Position numbers and translations under genes: made by a program. From assembly GCA_016295615.1 (NCBI GenBank), contig JAEDKW010000044.1, forward strand, positions 1 to 9,036: a stretch of 9,036 nt of DNA. Direction: 5' to 3'. Numbering within the stretch: the first letter of the stretch is position 1; every line of letters begins with the position of its first letter. Positions 1-6,276 of the stretch are shown in pieces. This DNA is from Oscillospiraceae bacterium (lineage in GTDB: Bacteria > Bacillota > Clostridia > Oscillospirales > Oscillospiraceae). Below the pieces are notes generated by a model, which saw nothing but the letters and a program-made list of their open reading frames with translations, was not told the origin of the DNA and did not search any database.

Positions 1-53
1 TCGGCATCATGAAAAACGGCAGCTACGTCAACCCGCTGAAATACCTGCCGTAG
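1..53 (+). CDS. C-terminal end of M23-family metallopeptidase (partial)
   Basis: Only the last 16 codons lie in the window, read from base 3 and ending in TAG at 51-53. They encode GIMKNGSYVNPLKYLP. A closing 'G-x-x-V-N-P-x-x-Y-L' is typical of the C-terminus of M23 (LytM/NlpD type) peptidoglycan endopeptidase domains, where it follows the second catalytic His strand. Such proteins act in the cell envelope and cut peptide cross-bridges or activate amidases. None of the catalytic residues is visible here, so the family call rests on this short tail alone. The gene converges with the metal-transport operon and ends 11 bases before a shared terminator. Confidence 0.6.
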   Translation, partial: GIMKNGSYVNPLKYLP

Positions 54-64
54 CGCAAACTGCA

Positions 65-102
65 GCAAAAAAGAGAACCGCTTTCGCGGTTCTCTTTTTT
101 GC
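65..102. terminator. Bidirectional rho-independent terminator
   Basis: A perfect 17-bp inverted repeat (arms 65-81 and 86-102, loop TTTC) has a GC-rich centre (GAGAACCGC / GCGGTTCTC) flanked by A6 on the left and T6 on the right. The hairpin therefore has a U-run on both strands. It lies between the M23 gene stop (53) and the permease stop (103-105), so it serves both converging transcripts. Confidence 0.93.
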
Positions 103-912
103 TTAACGGAGCCTTTCGACCGCACAGCACACAAGGAACACGGCAAGGTCACAGATGACCACCGTCGCGCCCACGGGCGTCGAGAGCAGATACGATGCGC
201 TCAAGCCAGCGCAGAAGCACACGACCGACATCACGCCCGCGCAGACGACCACGGCGCGGAAGCTCTTGAAAAGCCGCATGGCGGAAAGCGCGGGAAAGAT
301 GATGAGGCTTGAGATCAGCATCGCACCCATCATGCGCATACCCAGCACGACCGTCAGCGCCGTGAGAATGGACAAAAGCGTTTTGTACGCGTCCGCACGG
401 ACGCCTGTCGCGCGGGAAAACCGCTCGTCAAACGTCACGGCAAAGATCTTGTGGTAGCACAGCACAAACAGCACCAGCACGGCAAGCGTGAGCGTTACGC
501 TCAGCACCACGTCCGAGCGTGACATGGCGAGGATGCTGCCGAACATATAGCTGTCCACATCCGTGGTCATGCCGGTGGTCAGAGATGTCACAAGGATACC
601 GGCAGAGAGCGCGCTTGCCGAAAAAACCGCGATCAGCGCATCGGCGCTCACGCGGCTCTTCTCCGCCACGCGCAGCAGGAAAAACGCCGCCAAAACCACC
701 ACGGGGATCGAAAACCACAGCGGTGAAAAGCCGCAGGCGACTGCGACCGCGAGCGCGCCGAATGAGACGTGGGAAAGTCCGTCGCCGATCATGGAGTAGC
801 GCTTGAGCACCAGCGGCACGCCCAAAAGGCTCGCGCACAGCGACACGAGGATCCCCACCGCAAACGCGCGCAGAATAAAGGGGTAGGCAAACATGGAAAG
901 CAGCAATCTCAC
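103..912 (-). CDS. znuB: Metal (zinc-type) ABC transporter permease
   Basis: The 269-residue polytopic membrane protein belongs to the ABC-3 family (ZnuB/AdcB/MntB type). It forms the membrane channel through which Zn2+ (or Mn2+/Fe2+) passes from the binding lipoprotein into the cytoplasm, driven by the partner ATPase. The family hallmark region is clear: LKRYSMIGDGLSHVSFGALA (37-56), followed by repeated hydrophobic segments and the GMRMMGAMLISSLIIFPA stretch (191-208). The start is GTG at 912-910, not an ATG. It overlaps the ATPase stop as GTGA, and an SD (GGAGGTGA) lies 6 bases upstream, so translational coupling is likely. An ATG at codon 7 is possible but poorly placed. It is the last gene of the operon. 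Zinc rather than manganese is inferred from the His-rich loop of the partner protein. Confidence 0.92.
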   Translation of the reverse strand: MRLLLSMFAYPFILRAFAVGILVSLCASLLGVPLVLKRYSMIGDGLSHVSFGALAVAVACGFSPLWFSIPVVVLAAFFLLRVAEKSRVSADALIAVFSASALSAGILVTSLTTGMTTDVDSYMFGSILAMSRSDVVLSVTLTLAVLVLFVLCYHKIFAVTFDERFSRATGVRADAYKTLLSILTALTVVLGMRMMGAMLISSLIIFPALSAMRLFKSFRAVVVCAGVMSVVCFCAGLSASYLLSTPVGATVVICDLAVFLVCCAVERLR

Positions 913-1625
913 CGTCCGTCACCTCCAAACCGTTTTCCCTCGTTCGAGCGCAGGTACTCCTGCGCCGAGCCGCAGAACCATCCGTTTCGTCCAATGTGCA
1001 GCACGGTCTTTGCCTCCTGCAGCGCGGCGGCAAGGTCATGCGTGACCATGACGACGGCAAGGTTCTCTTTTTCGTTCAGATAGCGCAGGATCCTGTAAAG
1101 CTCCTGCGTCGCCGCAGGGTCAAGACCCGTCACGGGTTCGTCGAGGATCAGCAGACTCTCTGCCGCGCACAGGGCGCGCGCGAGCAGCACACGCTGCTGC
1201 TGCCCGCCGGACAGGTCGCGGTAGCACCGCCCGCGAAGCTCCAGCACGCCGAGCTTGCCCATGTTCATCAGCGCCGTCGCCTTCTCCGCGCGGGAATACG
1301 CGAAGTGAAGCCCCCGGCGGTTGAGAAATCCCGAGCGCACGACCTCCTCCACCGTTGCGGGAAAGCTGCGCTGGGCCTCCGTCTGCTGCGGAAGATAGCC
1401 GATCTTGCCCTCCTTCTGCGCAGGGCACTCGATCCTGCCGGAAAGCGGGCGGACAAGACCCAGCATGCTTTGCAGCAGCGTTGATTTTCCGCTGCCGTTT
1501 TCCCCGATCACGCAGATGTAATCACCGCGGCGGACCTCAAAATTCAAATGCTCCAAAAGCGGCTTATGCTCGTAGCCCAGCGCCGCATCGCGGCAGGAAA
1601 ACAGAATATCATTTCTTTCTTTCAT
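909..1625 (-). CDS. znuC: Metal ABC transporter ATP-binding protein
   Basis: The 238-residue cytoplasmic ATPase powers the zinc-type importer. All ABC motifs are intact: Walker A GENGSGKST (41-49), Q-loop Q80 in GYLPQQ, signature LSGGQQQR (138-145), Walker B LLILDEP (158-164), D-loop GLD (167-169) and switch His196 in VTHD. The length is normal for ZnuC/AdcC/MntB-type subunits. The ATG at 1625-1623 overlaps the TGA of the substrate-binding gene by 4 bases (ATGA), and an AAAGGG sequence lies upstream. The stop likewise overlaps the permease GTG, so the three transporter genes form a tight translationally coupled set. Metal specificity cannot be read from this subunit itself. Confidence 0.94.
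   Translation of the reverse strand: MKERNDILFSCRDAALGYEHKPLLEHLNFEVRRGDYICVIGENGSGKSTLLQSMLGLVRPLSGRIECPAQKEGKIGYLPQQTEAQRSFPATVEEVVRSGFLNRRGLHFAYSRAEKATALMNMGKLGVLELRGRCYRDLSGGQQQRVLLARALCAAESLLILDEPVTGLDPAATQELYRILRYLNEKENLAVVMVTHDLAAALQEAKTVLHIGRNGWFCGSAQEYLRSNEGKRFGGDGR
919..926 (-). promoter_or_regulatory. Ribosome binding site fixing the GTG start of the permease
   Basis: On the minus strand the sequence GGAGGTGA, a near-complete anti-16S match, ends 6 bases before the GTG at 912-910. It lies inside the last codons of the ATPase gene. This placement decides for the GTG start over the in-frame ATG six codons later. Confidence 0.8.
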
Positions 1626-2596
1626 CCGAGAAGTCCCTTTCTCAAAGCCTCCAGATTGCGCTCCATCAGCGATACATAGGTCTCTCCGGCTTCAAAGTCC
1701 GCACGGGACACCGTCTGCATCGAATACAGCCGTCCGATCCCGGCGCCGGTGCTCTCCGCCACCGCCTCGGCGATCTTCTGGCTGGACAGGTCCACGGTAT
1801 ACACCATCGGAATGCGCTCCTCCGCCACCTTGTCGATCAGGTATTTGAGCGTTGCGAGCGACGGCTCGGTGTCCGTTGAGCAGCCGTGGAACGCCGCGCG
1901 GTAACGCAGGTCGTATTCCTCGCAAAAATACAAAAACGGAAACCGGTCGGCAAAGACCAGCAGGTCGCGTTTGGCTTCGCTCCTCAGCGCGCGGAACTGC
2001 CCGTCCAGCGCGGAAAGCTCCGCACAGTAGCTTTGGCAGTTCGCGCGGTATTCCTCCGCGTTTTCGCCGTCCGCCTCACAGAGTGCCTCGCAGACCGCGC
2101 GGCAGAGCAATATCGCATTCGCCGGCGAAGTCCAGATGTGCTCGTCATATTCGACCTCGTCGCTGTCCTCCCCGTGGTCGTGATGCGCCTCCCCGTGGTC
2201 ATGGTCGTGACCGCGCAGCTGCATGCCCTCGACGATCTCCTCCTCGTGCGCATCGACATGATCCATCATGCGCGCGATCACGCCGATGTTCTCTCCCGCC
2301 GCGCGGAGCATCTCCTCCACCCACAGTTCACCCTCGCCGCCGTTGCAGAGAAATACGTCGGCGTTCGCGATGGTCAGCGCATCGCGCGGCGTGGGCTCAA
2401 AGCTGTGCGCCTCGCGTCCCGGGGAGAGCAGCAGCACGATCTCCGCTCTGTCGCCGGCGATCTGACGCGCAAAATCGTAATACGGAAACAGCGTGCAGAC
2501 AACGGAGAGCTTCCCGCCGTCCGCCGTATGGTCCGCCGGTGCGGCGCAGCCGGTGAGCAGCAGCACGCACAGCAAACATGCAATCATTCGCTTCAT
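1622..2596 (-). CDS. znuA: Zinc-type ABC transporter substrate-binding lipoprotein
   Basis: The 324-residue extracytoplasmic lipoprotein is of the cluster A-I / ZnuA-AdcA family and captures the metal for the permease. The signal peptide MKRMIACLLCVLLLTGC has lipobox LLTGC with Cys17 as the lipidation site. Visible family features are TLFPYYDFARQI (35-46), metal ligand His64 in REAHSFEPTP, a His/Asp-rich loop with six His at 130-141, and His153 in DEHIW. The open frame continues upstream to 2683, but the ATG at 2596 is chosen because it begins directly with the signal peptide and has an AAAGGA site upstream. In place of the usual third-ligand segment (H-x-AF-x-Y) it reads DRFPFLYF (217-224), and an alternative His237 lies in AAFHGCS. 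Acidic D269 is a candidate last ligand. The His-rich loop favours zinc, though manganese is not excluded. Confidence 0.92.
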   Translation of the reverse strand: MKRMIACLLCVLLLTGCAAPADHTADGGKLSVVCTLFPYYDFARQIAGDRAEIVLLLSPGREAHSFEPTPRDALTIANADVFLCNGGEGELWVEEMLRAAGENIGVIARMMDHVDAHEEEIVEGMQLRGHDHDHGEAHHDHGEDSDEVEYDEHIWTSPANAILLCRAVCEALCEADGENAEEYRANCQSYCAELSALDGQFRALRSEAKRDLLVFADRFPFLYFCEEYDLRYRAAFHGCSTDTEPSLATLKYLIDKVAEERIPMVYTVDLSSQKIAEAVAESTGAGIGRLYSMQTVSRADFEAGETYVSLMERNLEALRKGLLG

Positions 2597-2648
2597 CTGA
2601 TGGTTTTCCTTTCTGCCGCGCTCCGGGCGCAAAATGACCGCGAAAAGG

Positions 2649-2714
2649 AGGGCTCGTTTTGCCCTGTTCCCCGCCTGGCGCATAAGAAGCGGAAAAGCGG
2701 TGGTTCAGGCGGGG
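2649..2714 (-). promoter_or_regulatory. Possible RNA structure in the regulator-to-transporter gap
   Basis: The 119-base gap between the Fur-family gene and the binding-protein gene contains a perfect 9-bp GC-rich inverted repeat (CCCCGCCTG at 2669-2677 and CAGGCGGGG at 2706-2714, 28-base loop). It is followed in the direction of transcription by a small AGGGC/GCCCT hairpin (2649-2665) and a short U-run. It could act as a partial terminator or an mRNA-stability element that sets the ratio of regulator to transporter. The large loop and short second stem make this uncertain. Confidence 0.35.
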
Positions 2715-2715
2715 G

Positions 2716-3129
2716 TCAGCGCCTGTTTTCACCCTTTGCCTCCCGGCACGCCGCGCACTCGCCGTAGAGCATCGTGCGGCGCGGATTGATGGCAAAACGG
2801 TGCTCCTGCTCCAAATGCCGGTAAAGCGGCGAAAGCTGCGCGCAGTCGATGTGCGTGATTCTTCCGCAGCTTTCACACTTGAGCAGAAAGCAGTCGCCGT
2901 CTTCGTCGTGCTCGCAGTAGCGGTAGTACGCGCCCTCCTCGGTGAGGACCTTGTGGATATGCCCCTGCTTCTCCAGCTTTTCAAGCTGACGGTATACGGT
3001 GGCCACGCCGACCGCCTCGCCGCGGCGGCGCAGCTGCTCCAGCAGGTCATTCACGCTCACGCACTCGTCATGATGCTGCGCGATGCACTCCAGCACCGCC
3101 TTTTGCTGTTTGGTAATATAGGTGGCCAT
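2716..3129 (-). CDS. Fur-family metalloregulator (probable Zur)
   Basis: The 137-residue cytoplasmic repressor has Fur-family architecture. It has an N-terminal winged helix with recognition helix GVATVYRQLEKLEKQG (41-56), then a dimerisation domain with two structural zinc CxxC pairs, C85/C88 (CESC) and C125/C128 (CAAC). Length is typical. The usual HHDH motif before the first CxxC is absent and reads CEHDEDGD (72-79). Other likely metal ligands are His93 and Cys96 in THIDC, His105 and His110. It is the first gene of the operon and lies upstream of the zinc-type transporter, so a zinc-sensing (Zur) role is inferred. An iron or manganese sensor is the alternative. The ATG at 3129-3127 has GGAGG 5 bases upstream. 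A matching palindrome lies at its own promoter, which implies autorepression. Confidence 0.9.
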   Translation of the reverse strand: MATYITKQQKAVLECIAQHHDECVSVNDLLEQLRRRGEAVGVATVYRQLEKLEKQGHIHKVLTEEGAYYRYCEHDEDGDCFLLKCESCGRITHIDCAQLSPLYRHLEQEHRFAINPRRTMLYGECAACREAKGENRR

Positions 3130-3145
3130 GTGCGCCTCCCGAATC

Positions 3146-3166
3146 TGATAATGAAAATCATTTTCA
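3146..3166. promoter_or_regulatory. Fur/Zur-type operator
   Basis: The bases at 3152-3166 form a perfect 7-1-7 palindrome, TGAAAAT-C-ATTTTCA. An extra overlapping TGATAAT half-site begins at 3146. Bases 3147-3165 match the classical 19-base Fur box at 17 of 19 positions. The site covers the predicted transcription start of the regulator-transporter operon, just downstream of the -10, where a bound repressor would block transcription. Confidence 0.85.
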
Positions 3167-3167
3167 A

Positions 3168-3195
3168 ATTATAGCAGCAATTTCCCCGCTGTCAA
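3168..3195 (-). promoter_or_regulatory. Consensus sigma-A promoter of the metal-uptake operon
   Basis: On the minus strand there is a perfect -35 TTGACA (3195-3190), a 16-base spacer and a perfect -10 TATAAT (3173-3168). The predicted start is near 3161, about 30 bases before the regulator ATG. An unrestrained promoter this strong fits an operon held off by the adjacent repressor site. Confidence 0.88.
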
Positions 3196-3211
3196 GCTTT
3201 TACGGGAACTT

Positions 3212-3239
3212 TTGCTGTCTTTTCCGCGCCTAATATGAT
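3212..3239 (+). promoter_or_regulatory. Possible promoter of the PhnD-like lipoprotein gene
   Basis: TTGCTG (3212-3217), a 16-base spacer and TATGAT (3234-3239) give a weak to moderate sigma-A match, about 40 bases before the start codon. The Fur-type operator lies more than 40 bases upstream of this -35, so control of this gene by the same repressor is possible but not indicated by position. Confidence 0.45.
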
Positions 3240-3280
3240 ATAGTGAGAACGCAAACGTTATGATACGGGAGGTTTCCTTT

Positions 3281-3943
3281 ATGAAACGCATTTTTTCCCT
3301 CCTTCTTGCAGGGCTTTTTGTTTTCCTGCTTGCCGCGTGCGGCGCCCCTGCGGCGCCGGCTTCGCCCGACGCCGCTTCCGACGGCTCGCCCGCGCTCAAG
3401 CTCGACACGCTCAATGTCGAATTTGCCATCGGTGAGCGCGATGCGGATGAGCTGATGCGGCTTCAAGCCGAGCTGCCGCCGCTGCTCCTTTCCGCGCTTG
3501 AAAACGAAAACGTGACGGTGGAGACCGTCAGCATCACCTTCGGCGCGTCCGCCGAAGCAACCGCACAGGCACTCGAAGACGGCAGCGTTGACGTTGCGTT
3601 TCTGCCGAGTGAGGCGTTCGTTCTGTCCGATCCTCCGCTGCGCCTGATCGCGGTGGAAAACATGTCTGTTCCCGCAGGGGAATATTTCCCGGACATTGAC
3701 TTTGCCGCCCTTCCGGATGTTGCTGCAGATAGCCCCATCTATGAAAACATCGTCGCTGGTTCCGATGACACACCCGTGGCACTCGGTGCTGCCTTTTCGC
3801 GCGCGCTCGTGATGCTCTGCGCCAGTGCAGACGGCAACGCGGTCATGCAGCGTTACGGCAGTGCATCTTATCTCATTTCCGGACATCCCGGCACGCTGCT
3901 CACCCCGCTCGTCACCTGCCTGACGCTCGAGGTGGAGGAATAA
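3281..3943 (+). CDS. Short PhnD-like substrate-binding lipoprotein
   Basis: The 220-residue lipoprotein has signal peptide MKRIFSLLLAGLFVFLLAAC, with lipobox LAAC and Cys20 as the lipid anchor. A low-complexity Ala/Pro linker follows. Residues 42-125 resemble the first lobe of phosphate/phosphonate (PhnD/SsuA-type) binding proteins: LNVEFAIGERDADEL, then ITFGASAEATAQALEDGSVDVAFLPSEAFVL. Full-length members have roughly 300 or more residues. Here most of the second lobe is missing and the remaining 90 residues are not recognisable. The ATG at 3281 has GGGAGG 8 bases upstream and is preferred over the in-frame ATG at 3260, which would put a charged stretch before the signal peptide. No permease or ATPase gene for it is nearby. 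Ligand unknown. It may be a degenerate solute-binding protein or one with a new role. Confidence 0.75.
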   Translation: MKRIFSLLLAGLFVFLLAACGAPAAPASPDAASDGSPALKLDTLNVEFAIGERDADELMRLQAELPPLLLSALENENVTVETVSITFGASAEATAQALEDGSVDVAFLPSEAFVLSDPPLRLIAVENMSVPAGEYFPDIDFAALPDVAADSPIYENIVAGSDDTPVALGAAFSRALVMLCASADGNAVMQRYGSASYLISGHPGTLLTPLVTCLTLEVEE

Positions 3944-3949
3944 ACCAGC

Positions 3950-3987
3950 AAAAAAGAGGACTTTGACAGTCAGTCAAAGTCCTCTTT
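3950..3987. terminator. Bidirectional rho-independent terminator
   Basis: A perfect 15-bp stem (AAAGAGGACTTTGAC at 3953-3967, GTCAAAGTCCTCTTT at 3973-3987) encloses loop AGTCA. Six A residues at 3950-3955 give a U-run on the minus strand, and the plus side has only TTT. It lies between the converging lipoprotein gene (stop 3943) and the lipid kinase gene (stop 4001). Confidence 0.9.
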
Positions 3988-4000
3988 GGTATGTTCGCTC

Positions 4001-4894
4001 TTACAGCAGCATTTGTATCCCGTTGTCCTCAATGCCGATCTCAATGCGCGGCGCGCCCGGCGCGTATTCGCCGTCGAGCGTCCACGGGATATTCTCCTCC
4101 GTCTCCGCAACGACATGCTTCACATGGCGGAAGATCAGCCCCGCGGAGCTTTCATAGTCCTGATACACCAGCGCGCGGATCAGCGCCTGTACCGCCTGCG
4201 GCGATTTCGGCACCGGCACGAGCAGCAGCTCAAACTGTCCGTCGTTAAAGGAGACCTTCTCCGGCGAGATCTTCATCAGTCCCGCGATAGAGGTCGAGTT
4301 GCTTACCGCGCCGAACAGATATTCCCCGCGGATCGGCTCCCCGTCCGCCGTGATCGTCATGCGGTAGGGACGCAGCGTCTCAAGATCCTTGACGCCTTCG
4401 AGCATGTATGCAAAGTGACCGAACATGTTCTTGATATCCTGCGGCACGGTATAGGTGGTGCGCGTAAACGCGCCGAACGATGCGACATAAACAAAATTCC
4501 GGCTGCCGAACACACCGACGTCCAGATCCCGCTTTTCCATGCGCATGGCTCGCTGCGCCGCCACCGCGAGATCGGAGGAGATATTCAGGCTTGCGGCAAA
4601 GTCATTCGTGCTGCCGCCCGGCAGATAGCTCACCAGCGGGCGCCGCTCCTTCGGCAGGCGCATCAGACCGTTGACCGTTTCATTCAGCGTGCCGTCGCCG
4701 CCGTGGCAGACAACGAGATCAAACTCTGCCCCAAGCTCGGCGGCAAAGCGCGTGGCGTCGCCGCGGCGCTTCGTCTGCTTAACGCAGACCAGATACCCCG
4801 CCTCCGAGTAGATGGACACCGCATCAAACAGGGGCGCGCGCGACTTTGTTTTTCCGGCGCGGGGATTGACAATGAAAAGCAGCTTCTTTTCCAT
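4001..4894 (-). CDS. Diacylglycerol/lipid kinase family protein (YegS/DgkB-like)
   Basis: The 297-residue cytoplasmic or membrane-associated enzyme has a DAGK catalytic domain and is predicted to transfer phosphate from ATP to diacylglycerol or a related lipid. In Gram-positives this recycles the diacylglycerol left by lipoteichoic acid synthesis. Motifs seen are NPRAGK (10-15), the nucleotide-binding GGDGTLNE (65-72), PGGSTNDFA (92-100; most members have GT-x-ND here), NDGQFE (217-222) and LDGE (273-276). Length is normal for the family. The ATG at 4894-4892 has AAAGGAG 9 bases upstream. The gene is alone on its transcript, divergent from the AI-2E gene, and ends at a shared terminator. The exact lipid substrate cannot be told from the sequence. 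Confidence 0.93.
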   Translation of the reverse strand: MEKKLLFIVNPRAGKTKSRAPLFDAVSIYSEAGYLVCVKQTKRRGDATRFAAELGAEFDLVVCHGGDGTLNETVNGLMRLPKERRPLVSYLPGGSTNDFAASLNISSDLAVAAQRAMRMEKRDLDVGVFGSRNFVYVASFGAFTRTTYTVPQDIKNMFGHFAYMLEGVKDLETLRPYRMTITADGEPIRGEYLFGAVSNSTSIAGLMKISPEKVSFNDGQFELLLVPVPKSPQAVQALIRALVYQDYESSAGLIFRHVKHVVAETEENIPWTLDGEYAPGAPRIEIGIEDNGIQMLL

Positions 4895-4965
4895 GCGCTT
4901 ATTCTCCTTTCTTCTCGCTTTTTCGCCGTTGGCGCGTGCCGGTCGCGCCGGGTTTGTGTTTTTTT

Positions 4966-4994
4966 ATGATAGCACGAAAAAAGTGCAGTTGCAA
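4966..4994 (-). promoter_or_regulatory. Predicted promoter of the lipid kinase gene
   Basis: On the minus strand there is -35 TTGCAA (4994-4989), a 17-base spacer and -10 TATCAT (4971-4966; five of six consensus). The start would be near 4959, leaving a leader of about 65 bases. That leader contains a GC-rich 6-bp hairpin (GGCGCG / CGCGCC, 4931-4949) without a U-run. The -35 is shared with the opposite promoter. Confidence 0.55.
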
Positions 4995-5017
4995 TTCCCG
5001 GCGAAAAATAGTATGCT
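4989..5017 (+). promoter_or_regulatory. Predicted promoter of the AI-2E/DUF3810 gene pair
   Basis: There is a -35 TTGCAA (4989-4994), a 17-base spacer and -10 TATGCT (5012-5017), each four of six consensus. The start would be near 5024, about 35 bases ahead of the ATG. Moderate strength is expected. Confidence 0.45.
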
Positions 5018-5044
5018 GTATTTTGTAAAGGTATCCTTAAAAAT

Positions 5045-5051
5045 GGGGAGG
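5045..5051 (+). promoter_or_regulatory. Ribosome binding site deciding ATG over TTG
   Basis: GGGGAGG ends 7 bases before the ATG at 5059. An adjacent in-frame TTG at 5056 would leave only 4 bases of spacing, so the ATG is taken as the start of the AI-2E family gene. Confidence 0.75.
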
Positions 5052-5058
5052 AAACTTG

Positions 5059-6270
5059 ATGAAAACCAAATCCTATCTGCGCTGGGGCTTGACCGTTACG
5101 CTCTCTGCATGCGCCATTCTTTTGTTTTATGATACGTTTTTTCAGGACGGCGTGCTGCTCCTGTTCGTGAAAAAGCTTCTCAACATTCTCAAGCCGGTGA
5201 TCTACGGTTTTGCGCTTGCCTATCTTCTTGCGCCCATCGTCAACTTCTTTGACCGCCTGTTTTCTTCCCGCGATAAGGATAAAACGCACACCAGGCTCAT
5301 CCGCTGCGCCAGCATTCTGGTAACGTGGCTTCTCGTCGGGCTTTTGGTCTACGCGCTGATGAACATCCTCATTCCCGAGCTGATCGCCAGCGTCAAGACG
5401 CTTGCCGGCAACTTTGAAAACTACTACAAAACCGTCTACTCCTGGGTCATGCGCATGATGGACGACTATCCCGACATCTCCAAATGGGTGCTTGAGCGTG
5501 CAGGCGAGTATTACAAGGAGCTTGACGAGCTGATCAAATCCATTATCCCGCAGGCGCAGCAGGCCGTTGCCGTCGTGACCGGCGGCATTTGGGGTGTTCT
5601 GATGTTCTTCAAGGACCTTCTTGTCGGCATCATCGTTTCCGTTTACCTGCTTGCCATGAAGGAATCCTTTGCGCTTCACAGCCGCAAGCTGCTTTACAGT
5701 CTCACCTCTGAGACCCATTATGCCGCTATCCTGCGCGGCGTCGCCACCACGGACCGCATTTTCAGCGGCTTTGTCCGCGGCAAGCTGCTCGACTCGCTCA
5801 TCATCGGCATTCTTTGCTTCATCGGCGCTTCCATCATGAACCTTCCGTACACGCCGCTCGTGAGTGTGTTCGTCGGCGTAACGAATGTCATACCGTTCTT
5901 CGGTCCGTTCCTCGGCGCGATCCCCAGCGCGTTTCTTATTCTGCTCGTTGATCCCCTGCAGTGTCTCTATTTCATCATTTTCATTCTCGTGCTCCAGCAG
6001 TTTGACGGCAACATTCTCGGCCCCAAGATTTTGGGTGACTCCACCGGACTTTCCAGCTTCTGGGTCATCGTCGCCATCCTCGTCGGCGGCGGTTTCGCCG
6101 GCGTGGCTGGCATGTTCCTCGGCGTTCCCGTTTTTGCCTGCATCTACAGCGGTGTGAAATATTTCGTCCAGCTTCGCCTTGCGAAAAAAGGCGCAGACGA
6201 TGCGCTTTTTACTCCCGGTGCGCCGCTTCCCGCTTCCGCGGAACCGCCAGCTGAGGAATCCGACCGCTGA
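5059..6270 (+). CDS. AI-2E family transporter (PerM/UPF0118)
   Basis: The 403-residue polytopic inner-membrane protein has the layout of the AI-2E family. Two hydrophobic segments come near the N-terminus (about 10-30 and 42-62), one at 83-105, then a soluble stretch with amphipathic helices (110-170), and a hydrophobic C-terminal half. The family signature is strong at GFVRGKLLDSLIIGIL (237-252), NVIPFFGPFLGAIPS (276-290) and GPKILGDSTGLSSFWVI (321-337), ending with GMFLGVPVFACIY (351-363). Members export autoinducer-2 or other small molecules, or act as Na+/H+ antiporters, so the substrate is open. The tail after residue 377 is Ala/Pro/Glu-rich and probably disordered. The TGA stop is 6 bases from the next gene, which suggests one transcript. 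Confidence 0.95.
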   Translation: MKTKSYLRWGLTVTLSACAILLFYDTFFQDGVLLLFVKKLLNILKPVIYGFALAYLLAPIVNFFDRLFSSRDKDKTHTRLIRCASILVTWLLVGLLVYALMNILIPELIASVKTLAGNFENYYKTVYSWVMRMMDDYPDISKWVLERAGEYYKELDELIKSIIPQAQQAVAVVTGGIWGVLMFFKDLLVGIIVSVYLLAMKESFALHSRKLLYSLTSETHYAAILRGVATTDRIFSGFVRGKLLDSLIIGILCFIGASIMNLPYTPLVSVFVGVTNVIPFFGPFLGAIPSAFLILLVDPLQCLYFIIFILVLQQFDGNILGPKILGDSTGLSSFWVIVAILVGGGFAGVAGMFLGVPVFACIYSGVKYFVQLRLAKKGADDALFTPGAPLPASAEPPAEESDR

Positions 6271-6276
6271 GCTCCC

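Noticed and set aside
2597..2683. A 29-codon N-terminal extension of the zinc-binding lipoprotein
   Set aside because: It would place a charged stretch before a complete lipoprotein signal peptide. The ATG at 2596 begins with that signal and has its own RBS.
1886..2767. A 293-codon plus-strand open frame opposite the zinc-binding lipoprotein gene
   Set aside because: No RBS-supported start or known motif was seen, and the opposite strand has an unmistakable lipoprotein with family motifs.
3260..3280. An earlier ATG for the PhnD-like lipoprotein
   Set aside because: The GGGAGG at 3267-3272 would be inside the coding region, and the seven extra residues spoil the signal peptide start.
3230..3886. 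A 218-codon minus-strand open frame opposite the PhnD-like lipoprotein gene
   Set aside because: The plus-strand frame has a signal peptide, lipobox and RBS, and the minus frame shows only antisense-type composition.
4931..4949. A GC-rich hairpin (GGCGCG / CGCGCC) in the leader of the lipid kinase mRNA, considered as a riboswitch or attenuator
   Set aside because: The stem is only 6 bp with no U-run, no alternative pairing was found, and no known riboswitch core was recognised.
3986..4969. A 327-codon plus-strand open frame opposite the lipid kinase gene
   Set aside because: It starts inside the terminator, has no recognisable domain, and is fully antisense to a gene with intact DAGK motifs.
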